Source: Haemophilus haemolyticus M19501
GTDB taxonomy: Bacteria; Pseudomonadota; Gammaproteobacteria; Enterobacterales; Pasteurellaceae
Length of the DNA stretch: 64,000 nt
Assembly: GCF_000222025.1 (NCBI RefSeq)
Contig: NZ_AFQO01000007.1
Span: forward strand, 300,638-364,637
Direction of reading: 5' to 3'
Shown here in pieces: positions 9,486 through 18,634 of this stretch. The first letter of the stretch is position 1. Each line of letters opens with the position of its first letter. The translations under genes were made by a program, and so were the position numbers. The notes below the pieces were generated by a model, which saw nothing but the letters and a program-made list of their open reading frames with translations, was not told the DNA's origin and did not search any database.

Positions 9486-10015
9486 TGAACAAAAAACTTC
9501 TCTTTTTTGCACCGCTCTTTGTGCTTTTAGGCGTGTGTGTATTATTAATTGCTGGGTTAAATCAAGATCCAAAAAAAATTGCGTCGGCTTTAATTGATAA
9601 ACCTGTTCCAGAGTTTTATCAGGCTAATTTACATGAGCCATCACAAATCGTAAGCCCGAAAGATTTTCCTAAACAGCCATTTTTATTAAATGTGTGGGGC
9701 AGTTGGTGTGGTTATTGCAAGGAAGAGCATCCGTTGTTAATTGAGATTGCAAAAAACTTGCCTATTGTGGGTGTAGATTATCGCGACAATCCGCAAAATG
9801 GCATTGAAATGCTTAAGCGAATGGGCAATCCGTTCGTTTTAACCATTAATGATAGTCAGGGAGAACTTGCCCTCAAATTAGGCGTGGATGGCGCGCCAGA
9901 AACTTATCTTTTGGATGAAAATGGTGTGATTCGTTATCGCCATTCTGGTTTATTGGATAAAGAAACTTGGCAAACGGTATTTTTGCCAAAAATTGAAGCA
10001 TTGAAGAATAAATGA
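9485..10015 (+). CDS. dsbE: Thiol:disulfide interchange protein, DsbE/CcmG-like
   Basis: A 176-residue thioredoxin-fold protein with an N-terminal membrane anchor (about residues 4-25). The active site reads [13 protein letters not shown] near residue 70, and [12 protein letters not shown] near residue 138 supplies the cis-proline region typical of CcmG/DsbE. This group reduces the heme-binding cysteines of apocytochrome c in the periplasm. Start and stop overlap both neighbours (1 base with nrfE, 4 bases with the next gene), showing an operon dedicated to cytochrome maturation. E. coli CcmG is close in length. Confidence 0.92.
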   Translation: MNKKLLFFAPLFVLLGVCVLLIAGLNQDPKKIASALIDKPVPEFYQANLHEPSQIVSPKDFPKQPFLLNVWGSWCGYCKEEHPLLIEIAKNLPIVGVDYRDNPQNGIEMLKRMGNPFVLTINDSQGELALKLGVDGAPETYLLDENGVIRYRHSGLLDKETWQTVFLPKIEALKNK

Positions 10016-11154
10016 AAAGCCTATTAGATATTTTTACTCGAGTTCAAAAAACATTTGTTTTTGCAACCGCACTTTTATTCGCATTTTCCTTGTTTACTCA
10101 AGCGGAAATGGTGGATACCTATCAATTCCAAAATCAAGATGATCGTACTTGCGCCGTAGAGTTGGCAAAATCTTTACGCTGCCCACAATGTCAAAATCAA
10201 AATTTGGTGGAATCTAATTCGCCAATTGCTTATGACTTGCGTCTTGAAGTGTACAAAATGGTGGACGAAGGAAAAACTAATCAGCAAATTATCGATCAAA
10301 TGACGGCTAGATTTGGCGATTTTGTGAATTACAAACCGCCATTCAAATGGAATACGGCGTTATTGTGGCTGTTGCCAGTCGCGCTTTTAATTTTGGCTGC
10401 TGTATTGCTTTATTTATCAAATAGAAAAAAACAGTTTTCAGAAAAAGTGGTTACACAACAACCAGAGAATGATGAAATAGTTTCTCCCCCCTCAGCCTTT
10501 GGCAGCTCCCCCCGCAAGCAAGGGGAGCCAAGTAAACTTTCTAGGGGAAAAGTGAATAGCAAAATTTATTTTGTGCTTTTTACTTTACTCATCGCTATTC
10601 CAACCGCTTATTATTTTTCTCTTAATCGTTTTAGTCGTGTTCAACAAGGCGAGCAATCGATGATTGAGCAACATAATCAAAATGTTGAAATGAATGATGA
10701 ACACAAAAATGAAAATGTAATTGAGAAGATCCAAAATAAACTGCGTACTGATCCGAATAATGCGGAAACTTGGCTTCAACTTGGGGAAGCCTATGTGCAG
10801 AATAATGAATTTGATAGTGCGCTTGTGGCTTATTCTAATGCGGAAAAAATATCAGGCAGTAAACCTAATATTTTAGGCTTGGCAGCCACCGCACTTTATT
10901 ATCAAGCAGGTCAGCAAGTGACAGCAAAAGTCGAGCAACTTTTGAATGAAGCTTTGGCAAAAGATAAAAATGAAGTATCGAGCCTTTCTTTGTTGGCGAC
11001 GATTGCCTTAGAAAATCGTCAATATCAACAAGCCGGTGCGTATTTACAGCAGTTATTAGATTCAGGTAATGCGGCAGTGGATCGTCGTTCAGTTATTCAA
11101 CGAATGAAGATGTTGGATTTTTTACAACGTGGTGAAAAAGGGCAAAATCCGTGA
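10012..11154 (+). CDS. nrfF: Cytochrome c biogenesis protein, NrfF/CcmH domain fused to TPR (NrfG/CcmI-like) domain
   Basis: A 380-residue fusion. Residues 1-30 form a signal or anchor; the CcmH/NrfF domain carries the redox motif [14 protein letters not shown] near residue 54; a membrane helix lies near residues 119-139, a second near 188-203, and a TPR domain fills the last about 140 residues (for example [19 protein letters not shown]). CcmH/NrfF handles apocytochrome cysteines and the TPR part presents the substrate. The linker between the two helices (DNA about 10483-10550) looks like an in-frame repetitive insert (see findings). It starts 4 bases inside dsbE and overlaps the next gene. 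Confidence 0.9.
   Translation: MKSLLDIFTRVQKTFVFATALLFAFSLFTQAEMVDTYQFQNQDDRTCAVELAKSLRCPQCQNQNLVESNSPIAYDLRLEVYKMVDEGKTNQQIIDQMTARFGDFVNYKPPFKWNTALLWLLPVALLILAAVLLYLSNRKKQFSEKVVTQQPENDEIVSPPSAFGSSPRKQGEPSKLSRGKVNSKIYFVLFTLLIAIPTAYYFSLNRFSRVQQGEQSMIEQHNQNVEMNDEHKNENVIEKIQNKLRTDPNNAETWLQLGEAYVQNNEFDSALVAYSNAEKISGSKPNILGLAATALYYQAGQQVTAKVEQLLNEALAKDKNEVSSLSLLATIALENRQYQQAGAYLQQLLDSGNAAVDRRSVIQRMKMLDFLQRGEKGQNP
10483..10550. repeat. GC-rich palindromic insert inside the nrfF-like gene
   Basis: A short GC-rich block with CTCCCC/GGGGAG and CTCCCCCC motifs stands out from AT-rich flanks and encodes an unusual Pro/Ser/Gly/Arg linker ([20 protein letters not shown]). The form fits a mobile intergenic-type repeat that landed in frame between two membrane helices. 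I cannot search for other genomic copies. Confidence 0.55.
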
Positions 11155-12356
11155 GCCAATATTCTGAAAACATTATTATTGGTGCGGGTGCGGCAGGATT
11201 ATTTTGTGCCGCACAGTTGGCTAAGTTAGGCAAGTCGGTGACAGTTTTCGATAACGGCAAAAAAATCGGACGTAAAATTTTGATGTCGGGCGGTGGGTTT
11301 TGTAATTTCACCAATTTAGAGGTTACGCCCGCTCATTATCTTTCGCAAAATCCTCATTTCGTCAAATCGGCACTAGCTCGTTATACCAACTGGGATTTTA
11401 TTTCTTTAGTGGCGGAGCAGGGGATTGCTTATCACGAAAAGGAATTGGGGCAATTATTTTGCGATGAGGGCGCAGAACAAATCGTTGAAATGCTGAAATC
11501 TGAATGCGATAAATATGGTGCTAAGATTTTATTGCGTAGCGAAGTTTCTCAAGTTGAACGCATTCAAAATGATGAAAAAGTGCGGTTTGTTTTACAGGTA
11601 AATTCAACCCAATGGCAATGTAAAAATTTGATTGTTGCCACAGGCGGGCTTTCTATGCCAGGGCTTGGCTCAACGCCATTTGGCTATCAAATTGCAGAAC
11701 AATTTGGCATTCCCGTTATTCCGCCTCGCGCGAGTTTGGTGCCCTTTACTTATCGAGAAACAGATAAATTTTTAACCGCACTTTCAGGCATTAGCTTGCC
11801 AGTCACGATCACGGCACAGTGCGGAAAATCTTTTCATAATCAGCTTTTGTTTACTCATCGTGGTATTTCAGGCCCTGCGGTGTTGCAAATTTCTAATTAT
11901 TGGCAGCCAATTGAGTCAGTGGAAATCGATTTATTACCGAACCACAATTTAGAAGAGGAAATTAATCAAGCAAAACAGCATTCGCCAAAACAAATGTTGA
12001 AAACCATCTTGGTTCGATTATTGCCGAAAAAATTGGTTGAGCTTTGGATTGAACAAGGCCTTGTGCAGGATGAAGTTATCGCTAACATCAGTAAAGTGCG
12101 GGTAAAAAATCTGGTGGATTTTATTCATCACTGGGAATTTACTCCAAATGGCACAGAAGGCTATCGTACGGCTGAAGTCACAATGGGCGGTGTGGATACT
12201 AAAGTAATTTCTTCTAAAACAATGGAAAGTAATCAAGTCAGCGGTTTATATTTTATTGGTGAAGTATTAGATGTAACGGGCTGGCTCGGTGGCTATAATT
12301 TCCAATGGGCGTGGAGTTCAGCTTATGCTTGTTCACAAGGAATTAGTGAAAAATAG
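11151..12356 (+). CDS. NAD(P)/FAD-dependent oxidoreductase, BaiN/HI0933 family
   Basis: A 401-residue flavoprotein. It starts with GTG inside the stop of the preceding gene (GTGA overlap). The N-terminus has a dinucleotide-binding fold, IIIGAGAAGLFCAAQLAKLGK, and GRKILMSGGGFCNFTN is the hallmark of the HI0933 family; the C-terminus has the FAD-binding GGYNFQWAWSSAY. The family founder is the H. influenzae protein HI0933, whose structure is known; its physiological substrate is not firmly known. The role is therefore given only as a flavin oxidoreductase. Confidence 0.93.
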   Translation: MSQYSENIIIGAGAAGLFCAAQLAKLGKSVTVFDNGKKIGRKILMSGGGFCNFTNLEVTPAHYLSQNPHFVKSALARYTNWDFISLVAEQGIAYHEKELGQLFCDEGAEQIVEMLKSECDKYGAKILLRSEVSQVERIQNDEKVRFVLQVNSTQWQCKNLIVATGGLSMPGLGSTPFGYQIAEQFGIPVIPPRASLVPFTYRETDKFLTALSGISLPVTITAQCGKSFHNQLLFTHRGISGPAVLQISNYWQPIESVEIDLLPNHNLEEEINQAKQHSPKQMLKTILVRLLPKKLVELWIEQGLVQDEVIANISKVRVKNLVDFIHHWEFTPNGTEGYRTAEVTMGGVDTKVISSKTMESNQVSGLYFIGEVLDVTGWLGGYNFQWAWSSAYACSQGISEK

Positions 12357-12415
12357 AAGGGGTGTAGAAAATACGTTAGAATTCTTTTAATTAAATCATA
12401 AAATAAGGAAGTAAA

Positions 12416-12771
12416 ATATCAAAAAACCTCCCATTACATGCAGCCACAGTAGGCTTTTATTTACGCTCACAAGCATTAAAAGAGGCTCGTTTAAAATTTG
12501 CATAAGGTGAGCTCTCTCGTGAATAATTAACTGAGATTGAAGATCAAGCAATTACAAAGTTATCCCAAGCTCAGTTAGATGTAGGTATTCAAATCATCTA
12601 TTTATTGAGCATTTTAAGAAATTGAATGCTATTGTTGGTGATCGTGGCATAGTTAAATACAGCATCCCTAGTCCTAATCAATTCATGTATCCTATCCAGT
12701 GGGATGCGGGCATTTATGGTACACGCGAAGAAATCGCTAAAGAGGTTTGGGGCGATTTATTGGTAGATAAT
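12416..12771 (+). pseudogene. Broken MetE-like (YxjG/YxjH-type) methionine synthase
   Basis: The remnant reads ISKNLPLHAATVGFYLRSQA, then ALKEARLKFA followed by a stop at 12503-12505, GELSRE, a second stop at 12524-12526, then LTEIEDQAITKLSQAQLDVGI, a frame change, and EHFKKLNAIVGD...VKYSIPSPNQF. Order and motifs fit the B12-independent methionine-synthase-like family. The start codon has become ATA behind a good AAGGAAG, the usual WWHLDF-type segment after DVGI is missing, and the C-terminal half is absent, ending at the yedF terminator. It is clearly dead. Confidence 0.82.
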
Positions 12772-12797
12772 AAATGGCTCCTTATGGAGCCATTTAT
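12772..12797 (-). terminator. Terminator of yedE-yedF
   Basis: AAATGGCTCC and GGAGCCATTT form a 10-bp stem with a 4-base loop, directly downstream of the yedF stop on the minus strand. It can work in both directions and also closes the pseudogene. Confidence 0.75.
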
Positions 12798-13066
12798 TAA
12801 CGCTGAATTAAGTAACGCAATTTTGTTCCATCTTGCTCTACACTTAGCAGTGTATAGCCATGATTTTTAGTATCAATAGGAATGTTGTTGATAGATTGTG
12901 CGCAATCGCTTAATAGTTCTAAAATTTCACCTTTTTGTAATTGTGGCATGGTTTCTAACATTACAATAGCAGGGTAAGGACAGGGTTCGCCTAACGTATC
13001 TAATGTATAATCGGGTGAAATGTCTTTTGGATCTTTATCTAATTTTTGAACAATAGTAAATGCCAT
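12797..13066 (-). CDS. yedF: TusA-family sulfurtransferase-like protein YedF
   Basis: An 89-residue protein with the TusA-like core LDTLGEPCPYPAIVMLETMP, in which the conserved CPxP cysteine is present, and NNIPIDTKNHGYTLL as in E. coli YedF. It has about 10 more N-terminal residues than E. coli YedF. YedF is paired with the membrane protein YedE in many genomes, and the pair co-occurs with selenium utilisation genes; a sulfur or selenium carrier role is inferred. The gene lies 17 bp downstream of yedE in one transcript. Confidence 0.9.
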   Translation of the reverse strand: MAFTIVQKLDKDPKDISPDYTLDTLGEPCPYPAIVMLETMPQLQKGEILELLSDCAQSINNIPIDTKNHGYTLLSVEQDGTKLRYLIQR

Positions 13067-13083
13067 GATTATGCTCCTTTTGG

Positions 13084-14304
13084 TTAATTACATCCACAGC
13101 CAGTTTGTGCGGTTATTTGAGATTTTGCTTTGGCTAAGAAACGACGTTCCCACCAGACTACGGCAATTAAACATAAAATTAATAAACCGTAATTCACAAG
13201 TAAGCCACCTACGGGCCCGAAAGATTTTAGTAAATTAAGTTTTTCGTAATCAAGTGCTAAAACAGGAGCGATATCATCCCAAACATAGGCGAGATAAGTT
13301 GATCCGACTACGTTACCTAGGCCAACCCACATAAAGTGTACTTGACCTTCCATTGAGCGATACATCCAACCTGTTTCACAACCACCAGCGAGTACAATAC
13401 CAAATCCGAATAATAAACCGCCAATAATAGCATTGGGGCCAGCCCACATAATTTTAGGCGAGACGCCAAGTTGAATGTAGCTAAATACACCAATTGTGCC
13501 CACTAATATTCCAAAAATAATAGCTTTTGCCATGTAAGCACGCCCAGTTACCCATAAGTCACGGAAAGCTGAGGTAAAACAAATTTGAGCTCGTTCAATT
13601 AATAACCCGAAAGCCAAACCACAAAGCATAGCAAAACCAAGCTTAATAGATTGAGTCATTACATAAAGTGAAGCAATAAGATAAGCAAAAAATACAATCA
13701 TACCAATCCAGAAACGGCGTTGTGCTTGTTTAGGATCTGTTTCTTTTATTTTCGCTGCGCCTTTTTTCAGTTCTAATTTAACGCGAAATATTGGTAGTAA
13801 TGTGACTTTTACACCAGCATAAGTACCTATTGCTGTTGCGATAGTGAAGAACCAAGCGTGTACCGAAAATTGTGGGATACCTGTAAAAAGTGAAGCTAAA
13901 TTACATCCCATTGCTAAACGTGCACCAAATCCTGCTAATGCACCTCCAATTAAAGCCTGAACAATCCGACGTTTATGTGGTTGGTTGCGCCATTTTACAT
14001 TATTTGCCCAAAGTGCCGCAGAAATACAACCTGCAAACATGCCTAAGATCATGACACCATCAATACGTGAGAAGATATTACCTTGCATTCCTATGATTTT
14101 GTAGTAACTCCATTCAGATACATCAACGCCTAACGCTTGTAATGCATGCCCTCCCCATCGAGTAAATTCCCCTGTAACAGCCCAATAAGTGCCTGTTACC
14201 CCAAAGTAATAAGCAGAAAGCAAACCCGCTGCAGTCACTGCAACAATCGGATTCCAGTATTTAATTAAATAATTTTGTTTAAATTGTAGCCAAATCTCTT
14301 TCAT
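13084..14304 (-). CDS. yedE: YedE family membrane transporter (putative selenium/sulfur transport)
   Basis: A 406-residue polytopic protein. The start (MKEIWLQFKQNYLIKYWNPI) and blocks such as ARLAMGCNLASLFTGIPQFS, RAQICFTSAFRDLW and AGGCETGWMYRSMEGQVH closely resemble E. coli YedE, including the conserved cysteines used by the YeeE/YedE group. The C-terminus ends in a Cys-rich TGCGCN. YedE is proposed as a selenium transporter because of its association with selenium genes; YeeE relatives carry thiosulfate. The gene forms a pair with yedF. A palindrome at 14413-14429 lies upstream and might be an operator. Confidence 0.92.
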   Translation of the reverse strand: MKEIWLQFKQNYLIKYWNPIVAVTAAGLLSAYYFGVTGTYWAVTGEFTRWGGHALQALGVDVSEWSYYKIIGMQGNIFSRIDGVMILGMFAGCISAALWANNVKWRNQPHKRRIVQALIGGALAGFGARLAMGCNLASLFTGIPQFSVHAWFFTIATAIGTYAGVKVTLLPIFRVKLELKKGAAKIKETDPKQAQRRFWIGMIVFFAYLIASLYVMTQSIKLGFAMLCGLAFGLLIERAQICFTSAFRDLWVTGRAYMAKAIIFGILVGTIGVFSYIQLGVSPKIMWAGPNAIIGGLLFGFGIVLAGGCETGWMYRSMEGQVHFMWVGLGNVVGSTYLAYVWDDIAPVLALDYEKLNLLKSFGPVGGLLVNYGLLILCLIAVVWWERRFLAKAKSQITAQTGCGCN

Positions 14305-14412
14305 AAGATAACCTAAATTTATTGAAAAGAAAGATTTGCAAGAAAGGTATAAATAATGAATACAGTGAAAAAAGAAGTGCCCATTTTCCTATACACAAAA
14401 CTTGCGATATAA

Positions 14413-14429
14413 GACAAATGAAATTTGTC
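14413..14429. promoter_or_regulatory. Perfect inverted repeat upstream of yedE
   Basis: GACAAAT-GAA-ATTTGTC is a perfect 7-bp palindrome with a 3-base centre, about 110 bp upstream of the yedE start codon. The form suggests an operator, but I cannot name a regulator, and it could be chance in AT-rich DNA. Confidence 0.35.
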
Positions 14430-14458
14430 AGATAAAATAATAACATTATTTTAACAAT

Positions 14459-14487
14459 AAAGGCAAACCCTTTATAGCTTTGCCTTT
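14459..14487 (-). terminator. Terminator downstream of fklB
   Basis: AAAGGCAAA and TTTGCCTTT form a stem 20 bp beyond the fklB stop on the minus strand, followed by an A/T-rich run. Confidence 0.7.
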
Positions 14488-14507
14488 ATAGATATCATAT
14501 TTTTCGA

Positions 14508-15131
14508 TTAAAGAATATCTAATAATTCTACTTCAAATACGAGTGTTGAGAATGGCGGAATTGATGCGCCAGCGCCACGTTCACCGTAAGCAAGTTCGTG
14601 TGGAATAGTGAGTTTCCATTTAGAACCAACAGTCATCATTTGTAATGCTTCCACCCAACCACGGATTACACCATTTACTGGGAATTCAGCTGGTGTGCCA
14701 CGAGCCACAGAGCTGTCGAATACGGTGCCATCTGGTAATGTACCTGTGTAGTGTACACGCACTTTATCTGTCGCAGCTGGTTTTGCGCCCTTGCCTTCAG
14801 TCATGATTTCGTATTGCAAACCGCTGTCGGTTACGTTTACGCCCGCTTTTTTCGCATTTTCTTCTAAGAATTTTTTGCCTTCTTCTTCAATGGCTTTAAA
14901 TTGCGCTTGTTGTGCTTCAGCTGCTTGTTGTTGAAGTGCCTGAACCGAATGCATTAACTCATTGATGTCTAATGCAGGTTGATTATGGTTTAACGCGTCA
15001 AAAATGCCTTTTGCCACCGCTTCAACGGTGATTTCCATTTGGCTATCGGCTAATTGTTGGCCAATTTGCAAACCAATACCGTAGCTACCTTTTTCAGAAA
15101 CGCTTTCTAATTTTACTTGTTCAAAATTCAT
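14508..15131 (-). CDS. fklB: FKBP-type peptidyl-prolyl cis-trans isomerase (FklB-like)
   Basis: A 207-residue protein, the length of E. coli FklB. The N-terminal half (about residues 1-95) is the helical dimerisation domain seen in FkpA/FklB/Mip proteins, and the C-terminal half is an FKBP domain: [31 protein letters not shown], and [12 protein letters not shown]. There is no signal peptide, so it should be cytoplasmic, which separates it from FkpA. It lies 24 bp downstream of psd on the same strand and may be in its transcript. Confidence 0.93.
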   Translation of the reverse strand: MNFEQVKLESVSEKGSYGIGLQIGQQLADSQMEITVEAVAKGIFDALNHNQPALDINELMHSVQALQQQAAEAQQAQFKAIEEEGKKFLEENAKKAGVNVTDSGLQYEIMTEGKGAKPAATDKVRVHYTGTLPDGTVFDSSVARGTPAEFPVNGVIRGWVEALQMMTVGSKWKLTIPHELAYGERGAGASIPPFSTLVFEVELLDIL

Positions 15132-15155
15132 TTGATGTTTTCCTTTTGTTAAAAA

Positions 15156-16028
15156 TTATTTTTTATATGCCAAGATTTCGCCCATGCGAACAGGTTCATT
15201 CACGCTTAAATGATCAGCTAAACGCACTTGATTGGCTTGGAATAAATTAATCACTGTCGAACCAAGTTGGAACCAACCCATTTCTTGACCTTTCAATAAT
15301 TTGACCGCACTTTCTCCTTCATAAGTCCAAGTTTTCACTTCATTGTAGCGCGGTGGATTAATTATGCCTGCCCAAGTTGTGCCAATACTTGCAGTGATGG
15401 TCGCGCCGACTAAAATTTGTACCATTGTGCCAAATTCAGTATCAAATACACAAATCACGCGTTCATTACGCGCAAATAAATTGGGTACATGTTGGGCTAA
15501 AAATGGGTTCACAGAGAATAAATCACCCGGTACATAAATCATTTTGCGTAGCGTACCATCGCACGGCATATGCACTCGGTGGTAATCACGAGGAGAAAGA
15601 TAAGTAGTGGCAAATTCACCATTTTTAAAGGTTTCAACTAATTCTTTATCTTCTGCCAGTAGGTCTTCTAGGCTGAAAAAATGCCCTTTAGCTTGTAATA
15701 AAAGATTATCGCCAATATGACCACACTCACTAATGCGCCCGTCTGCGGGTAAACAAAGTGCGGTAGGATTTTGATTAATTGGACGCGCGTTTTCTTTTAA
15801 CGGACGAATAAAAAATTCATTAAAACTTGCGTAATCAGAAAATTGTTCTTTTTGCGCTATGCTCATATCAATGTTGTATTTTTTCGCAAAAGCTTTAATT
15901 ACAACATGGGTTAGCACACCCCATTTTTGTTTAGCAAACCAGCCTGCAATTTGAGTTAAATAAATTTGCGGCATGACATATTGAAATGCCACTTTTAAGC
16001 GTTGCCAATAAGAATTTGAAGTCATCAT
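15156..16028 (-). CDS. psd: Phosphatidylserine decarboxylase proenzyme
   Basis: A 290-residue protein of normal length. The self-cleavage motif LGST (in [13 protein letters not shown] near residue 250) gives the pyruvoyl-containing alpha subunit, and [11 protein letters not shown] near residue 138 supplies the conserved Asp-His region. It decarboxylates phosphatidylserine to phosphatidylethanolamine at the inner membrane. In this chromosome it is divergent from the YeeE-like gene and followed by fklB. From memory it lies next to yceD in Rd; here a two-gene sulfur module sits in between. Confidence 0.97.
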   Translation of the reverse strand: MMTSNSYWQRLKVAFQYVMPQIYLTQIAGWFAKQKWGVLTHVVIKAFAKKYNIDMSIAQKEQFSDYASFNEFFIRPLKENARPINQNPTALCLPADGRISECGHIGDNLLLQAKGHFFSLEDLLAEDKELVETFKNGEFATTYLSPRDYHRVHMPCDGTLRKMIYVPGDLFSVNPFLAQHVPNLFARNERVICVFDTEFGTMVQILVGATITASIGTTWAGIINPPRYNEVKTWTYEGESAVKLLKGQEMGWFQLGSTVINLFQANQVRLADHLSVNEPVRMGEILAYKK

Positions 16029-16168
16029 TATCTTTCCTTGTTAAAAAAAAAAGGCGTGATTATAGCAATTTTTTTTATTCTTCCAACTATTTAAATAATG
16101 ACAACTATAGAACAATTATGCTTTAATATCAGCAATTCATTTCCGCCATCAGTATTAAGGTTTAATCT

Positions 16169-17155
16169 ATGTTTAGCGGCTTATTTATTGGAATAGCTTT
16201 CGGCATTCTACTTCAACGTACACAATTCTGTTTTGTTTCTGGTTTTCGTCGTTTTTTATTTGAAAAAAACTTCCGTTTTTTAACCGCACTTTTAATCGCT
16301 GTCAGTGTGCAATCTATCGGGCTTTTTACGCTGGCTGAATTTGAACTCATCAAAATTCCTACATCTCAGTTGCCTGTGCTTGCTAGTATTTTAGGTGGAT
16401 TGTTATTTGGCATTGGTATGGTGTTAAGTAATTGTTGTGGGAGCGGGGCTTGGTTTCGCAGTGCAGAAGGGGCGTTAGGCAGTTTACTTGCTCTGTTTGC
16501 TTTTGCGCTCACAATGGCTTCAACACAAACTGGCAGCCTTCATCAATTTATTGGCGGATTAACCCAACAAACCACACAATGGAATAATATTTATTTAACA
16601 TTCTCCATTTCTCCTTGGTGGTTGGTTGCGATTTTAATTATTATCACGCTGATTCTGTTTTCTCGCCGAGAAAAAATTGCTTCCCAAGAAAATCTTTCAT
16701 TTTTTGACCGCACTTTTAAGCATAATTGGAATCCTTATTTGGGGGCGTTATTAATCGGTTTGTTGGGTGTTGTCGCTTGGTATTTTAGTTCTAAGGCCGG
16801 ACGCAATTTTGGTTATGGTATTTCTGTACCTTCGGCGAATGTGGTGCAATATTTAGTCATCGGTCAGCAACGTTATTTAAACTGGGGGAGTTTATTTGTG
16901 CTTGGGATTCCATTGGGATCATTTTTTATGGCAAAACTTAGTGGCGATTTTAATCTCAGAATACCTCAGCCAAAAGAAGCCCTACGGCGTATTTTAGGGG
17001 GCGTTTTAATGGGTTTGGGCGCAGCATTAACTGGTGGCTGCACGGTGACAAATTCCTTAGTAGCTACCGCCTATTTTTCTTGGCAAGGCTGGCTTGCCAC
17101 AGGCTTTATTTTATTAGGATGTTGGATTGGTAACAGATTGTTCGTGAGAAGATAA
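16169..17155 (+). CDS. YeeE/YedE family membrane protein (putative sulfur-compound transporter)
   Basis: A 328-residue polytopic membrane protein. Two repeats of the YeeE/YedE (TsuA) domain are visible, each with conserved cysteines: RTQFCFVSGFRR near residue 13, GMVLSNCCGSGAWFRSAEG near residue 87, and GAALTGGCTVTNSL near residue 290. TsuA members pass thiosulfate through the membrane along such cysteines. The gene is followed at 13 bp by a rhodanese-like lipoprotein, which strongly suggests a joint role in uptake or trafficking of sulfane sulfur. The exact substrate is unknown. Confidence 0.85.
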   Translation: MFSGLFIGIAFGILLQRTQFCFVSGFRRFLFEKNFRFLTALLIAVSVQSIGLFTLAEFELIKIPTSQLPVLASILGGLLFGIGMVLSNCCGSGAWFRSAEGALGSLLALFAFALTMASTQTGSLHQFIGGLTQQTTQWNNIYLTFSISPWWLVAILIIITLILFSRREKIASQENLSFFDRTFKHNWNPYLGALLIGLLGVVAWYFSSKAGRNFGYGISVPSANVVQYLVIGQQRYLNWGSLFVLGIPLGSFFMAKLSGDFNLRIPQPKEALRRILGGVLMGLGAALTGGCTVTNSLVATAYFSWQGWLATGFILLGCWIGNRLFVRR

Positions 17156-17168
17156 AAGGAGAAACTCA

Positions 17169-18545
17169 ATGAAATTTAACCGCTCTTTACTAGGTATTGG
17201 TGTTGTATTTGCACTTGCAGCTTGTGATGATAATCAAGTAAAAACTATTGAAACAAAAGAACTTTTGGATAATTTGAATAATCCTAATTATGTGATTATT
17301 GATTCTCGCCAAGATAGCCTTTACAACGGTTTCAAAGATAAAAATACGATGCGTGGTGGACATATTCCTAACGCTGTGCAATTTTCTTGCTCATGGCTAG
17401 ATTCCATTGCACCGGATAAATTTGAATCTTTTGCAGCAGGCAAGGGGATTACTAAGGATAAAACCTTGGTATTTTATGATTCTAATCTAGATAATTTAGC
17501 TTGTATTAGTGCTGATTTCGCCGCAAAAGGCTATAAAACTCGCGTATTTAATGATTTTATCAGTTACGCTAATGCAGATTATCCACTAGAACGTTTTCAA
17601 AATTTCCAATATAGCGTTTCTCCGGAATGGATTAATTCTGTGTTGAAAGGCGAAAAACCAGAAACTTATGACAATGATAAATTTGCGATTTTTGAAGTGT
17701 CTTGGGGACCGCTAGAAAAATCCCAAGGCTATGTGCAACACATTGTTGGCGCTTATCATTTTGATACGGATTGGATCGAAAATGGCCCGATTTGGAATTT
17801 ATCATCGCCGGAAGTGATTGAGCAAAATTTGTTGAAAAATGGTATTACGGCGGACAAAACTATTATTTTGTATTCAGATAATCAATTGGCAGCCTATCGC
17901 GTATTTTGGGCGTTAAAATGGGCTGGCGTGAAAGATGTGCGTGTATTAAATGGCAATCTTTCTACTTGGATGGATGCTAATTTACCAACAGAAACCACAG
18001 TGAATACACCAATACCTGAAACTCATTTTGGTGCAACAATTCCAGCAAATCCTGCGATTGATATTGAAACGCCGAAAGAAATTATGTTGGCACAACAAAA
18101 TGGCTTGAAACTCATTAGCAACCGTGCTTGGGATGAATATACTGGCAAAGTGAGTGGCTATGATTACATTCCGGGCAAAGGTGAACCGCAAGGAGCAATT
18201 TGGGGCTTTGCTGGCACTGATTCTTCTAATATGGCTGATTTTTATGATCCGGATGGCACGTTGCGTAACCCAAATGAAATTTTTGCTTTGTGGAAAACTC
18301 AAGGTATCGAAAAAGGTAATAAATTAGCCTTTTATTGTGGCACAGGCTGGCGAGCAGGCGTACCTTGGTTTATGACTCAACTAGCTGGCTGGAAAGATAC
18401 TTTGGTTTATGATGGTGGCTGGAATCAATGGCAAATGGATTCTGTTTATCCTGTACAAAAAGGTGCGCCAAATAATATGACAAAACCGGATTCGAAAAAT
18501 GATTTTGGCAAAGTGATGAAAAAAGGAAATTCCTGTAAAAGTTAA
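17169..18545 (+). CDS. Rhodanese-domain sulfurtransferase lipoprotein
   Basis: A 458-residue protein with a lipoprotein signal (MKFNRSLLGIGVVFALAAC; lipobox LAAC, Cys near residue 19), so it should be anchored in the envelope. Three rhodanese-like domains follow: YVIIDSRQDSLYNG with GGHIPNAVQF near residues 41-77; a second from about residue 165; and a third whose loop FYCGTGWRAG near residue 390 carries the likely catalytic Cys. The first two domains have lost a clear active-site Cys loop. It resembles thiosulfate/3-mercaptopyruvate sulfurtransferases and is paired with the YeeE-like permease just upstream. Confidence 0.88.
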   Translation: MKFNRSLLGIGVVFALAACDDNQVKTIETKELLDNLNNPNYVIIDSRQDSLYNGFKDKNTMRGGHIPNAVQFSCSWLDSIAPDKFESFAAGKGITKDKTLVFYDSNLDNLACISADFAAKGYKTRVFNDFISYANADYPLERFQNFQYSVSPEWINSVLKGEKPETYDNDKFAIFEVSWGPLEKSQGYVQHIVGAYHFDTDWIENGPIWNLSSPEVIEQNLLKNGITADKTIILYSDNQLAAYRVFWALKWAGVKDVRVLNGNLSTWMDANLPTETTVNTPIPETHFGATIPANPAIDIETPKEIMLAQQNGLKLISNRAWDEYTGKVSGYDYIPGKGEPQGAIWGFAGTDSSNMADFYDPDGTLRNPNEIFALWKTQGIEKGNKLAFYCGTGWRAGVPWFMTQLAGWKDTLVYDGGWNQWQMDSVYPVQKGAPNNMTKPDSKNDFGKVMKKGNSCKS

Positions 18546-18554
18546 TTAAGAGGG

Positions 18555-18598
18555 GGGAAATCACGAGTTTTCTTACATAAAAAATGTGATTTCCCTTT
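18555..18598 (+). terminator. Terminator of the rhodanese module
   Basis: GGGAAATCAC and GTGATTTCCC form a perfect 10-bp stem with a long loop, followed by TTT, 9 bp after the stop codon. Confidence 0.7.
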
Positions 18599-18634
18599 GA
18601 CTATCTTCGCAACAACAGGTAATATTCACGCCCT

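Noticed and set aside
14356..14412. Eighteen-codon plus-strand frame with a possible ribosome binding site between yedE and fklB
   Set aside because: Too short, no promoter or conserved partner visible; it lies in the upstream region of yedE on the opposite strand.
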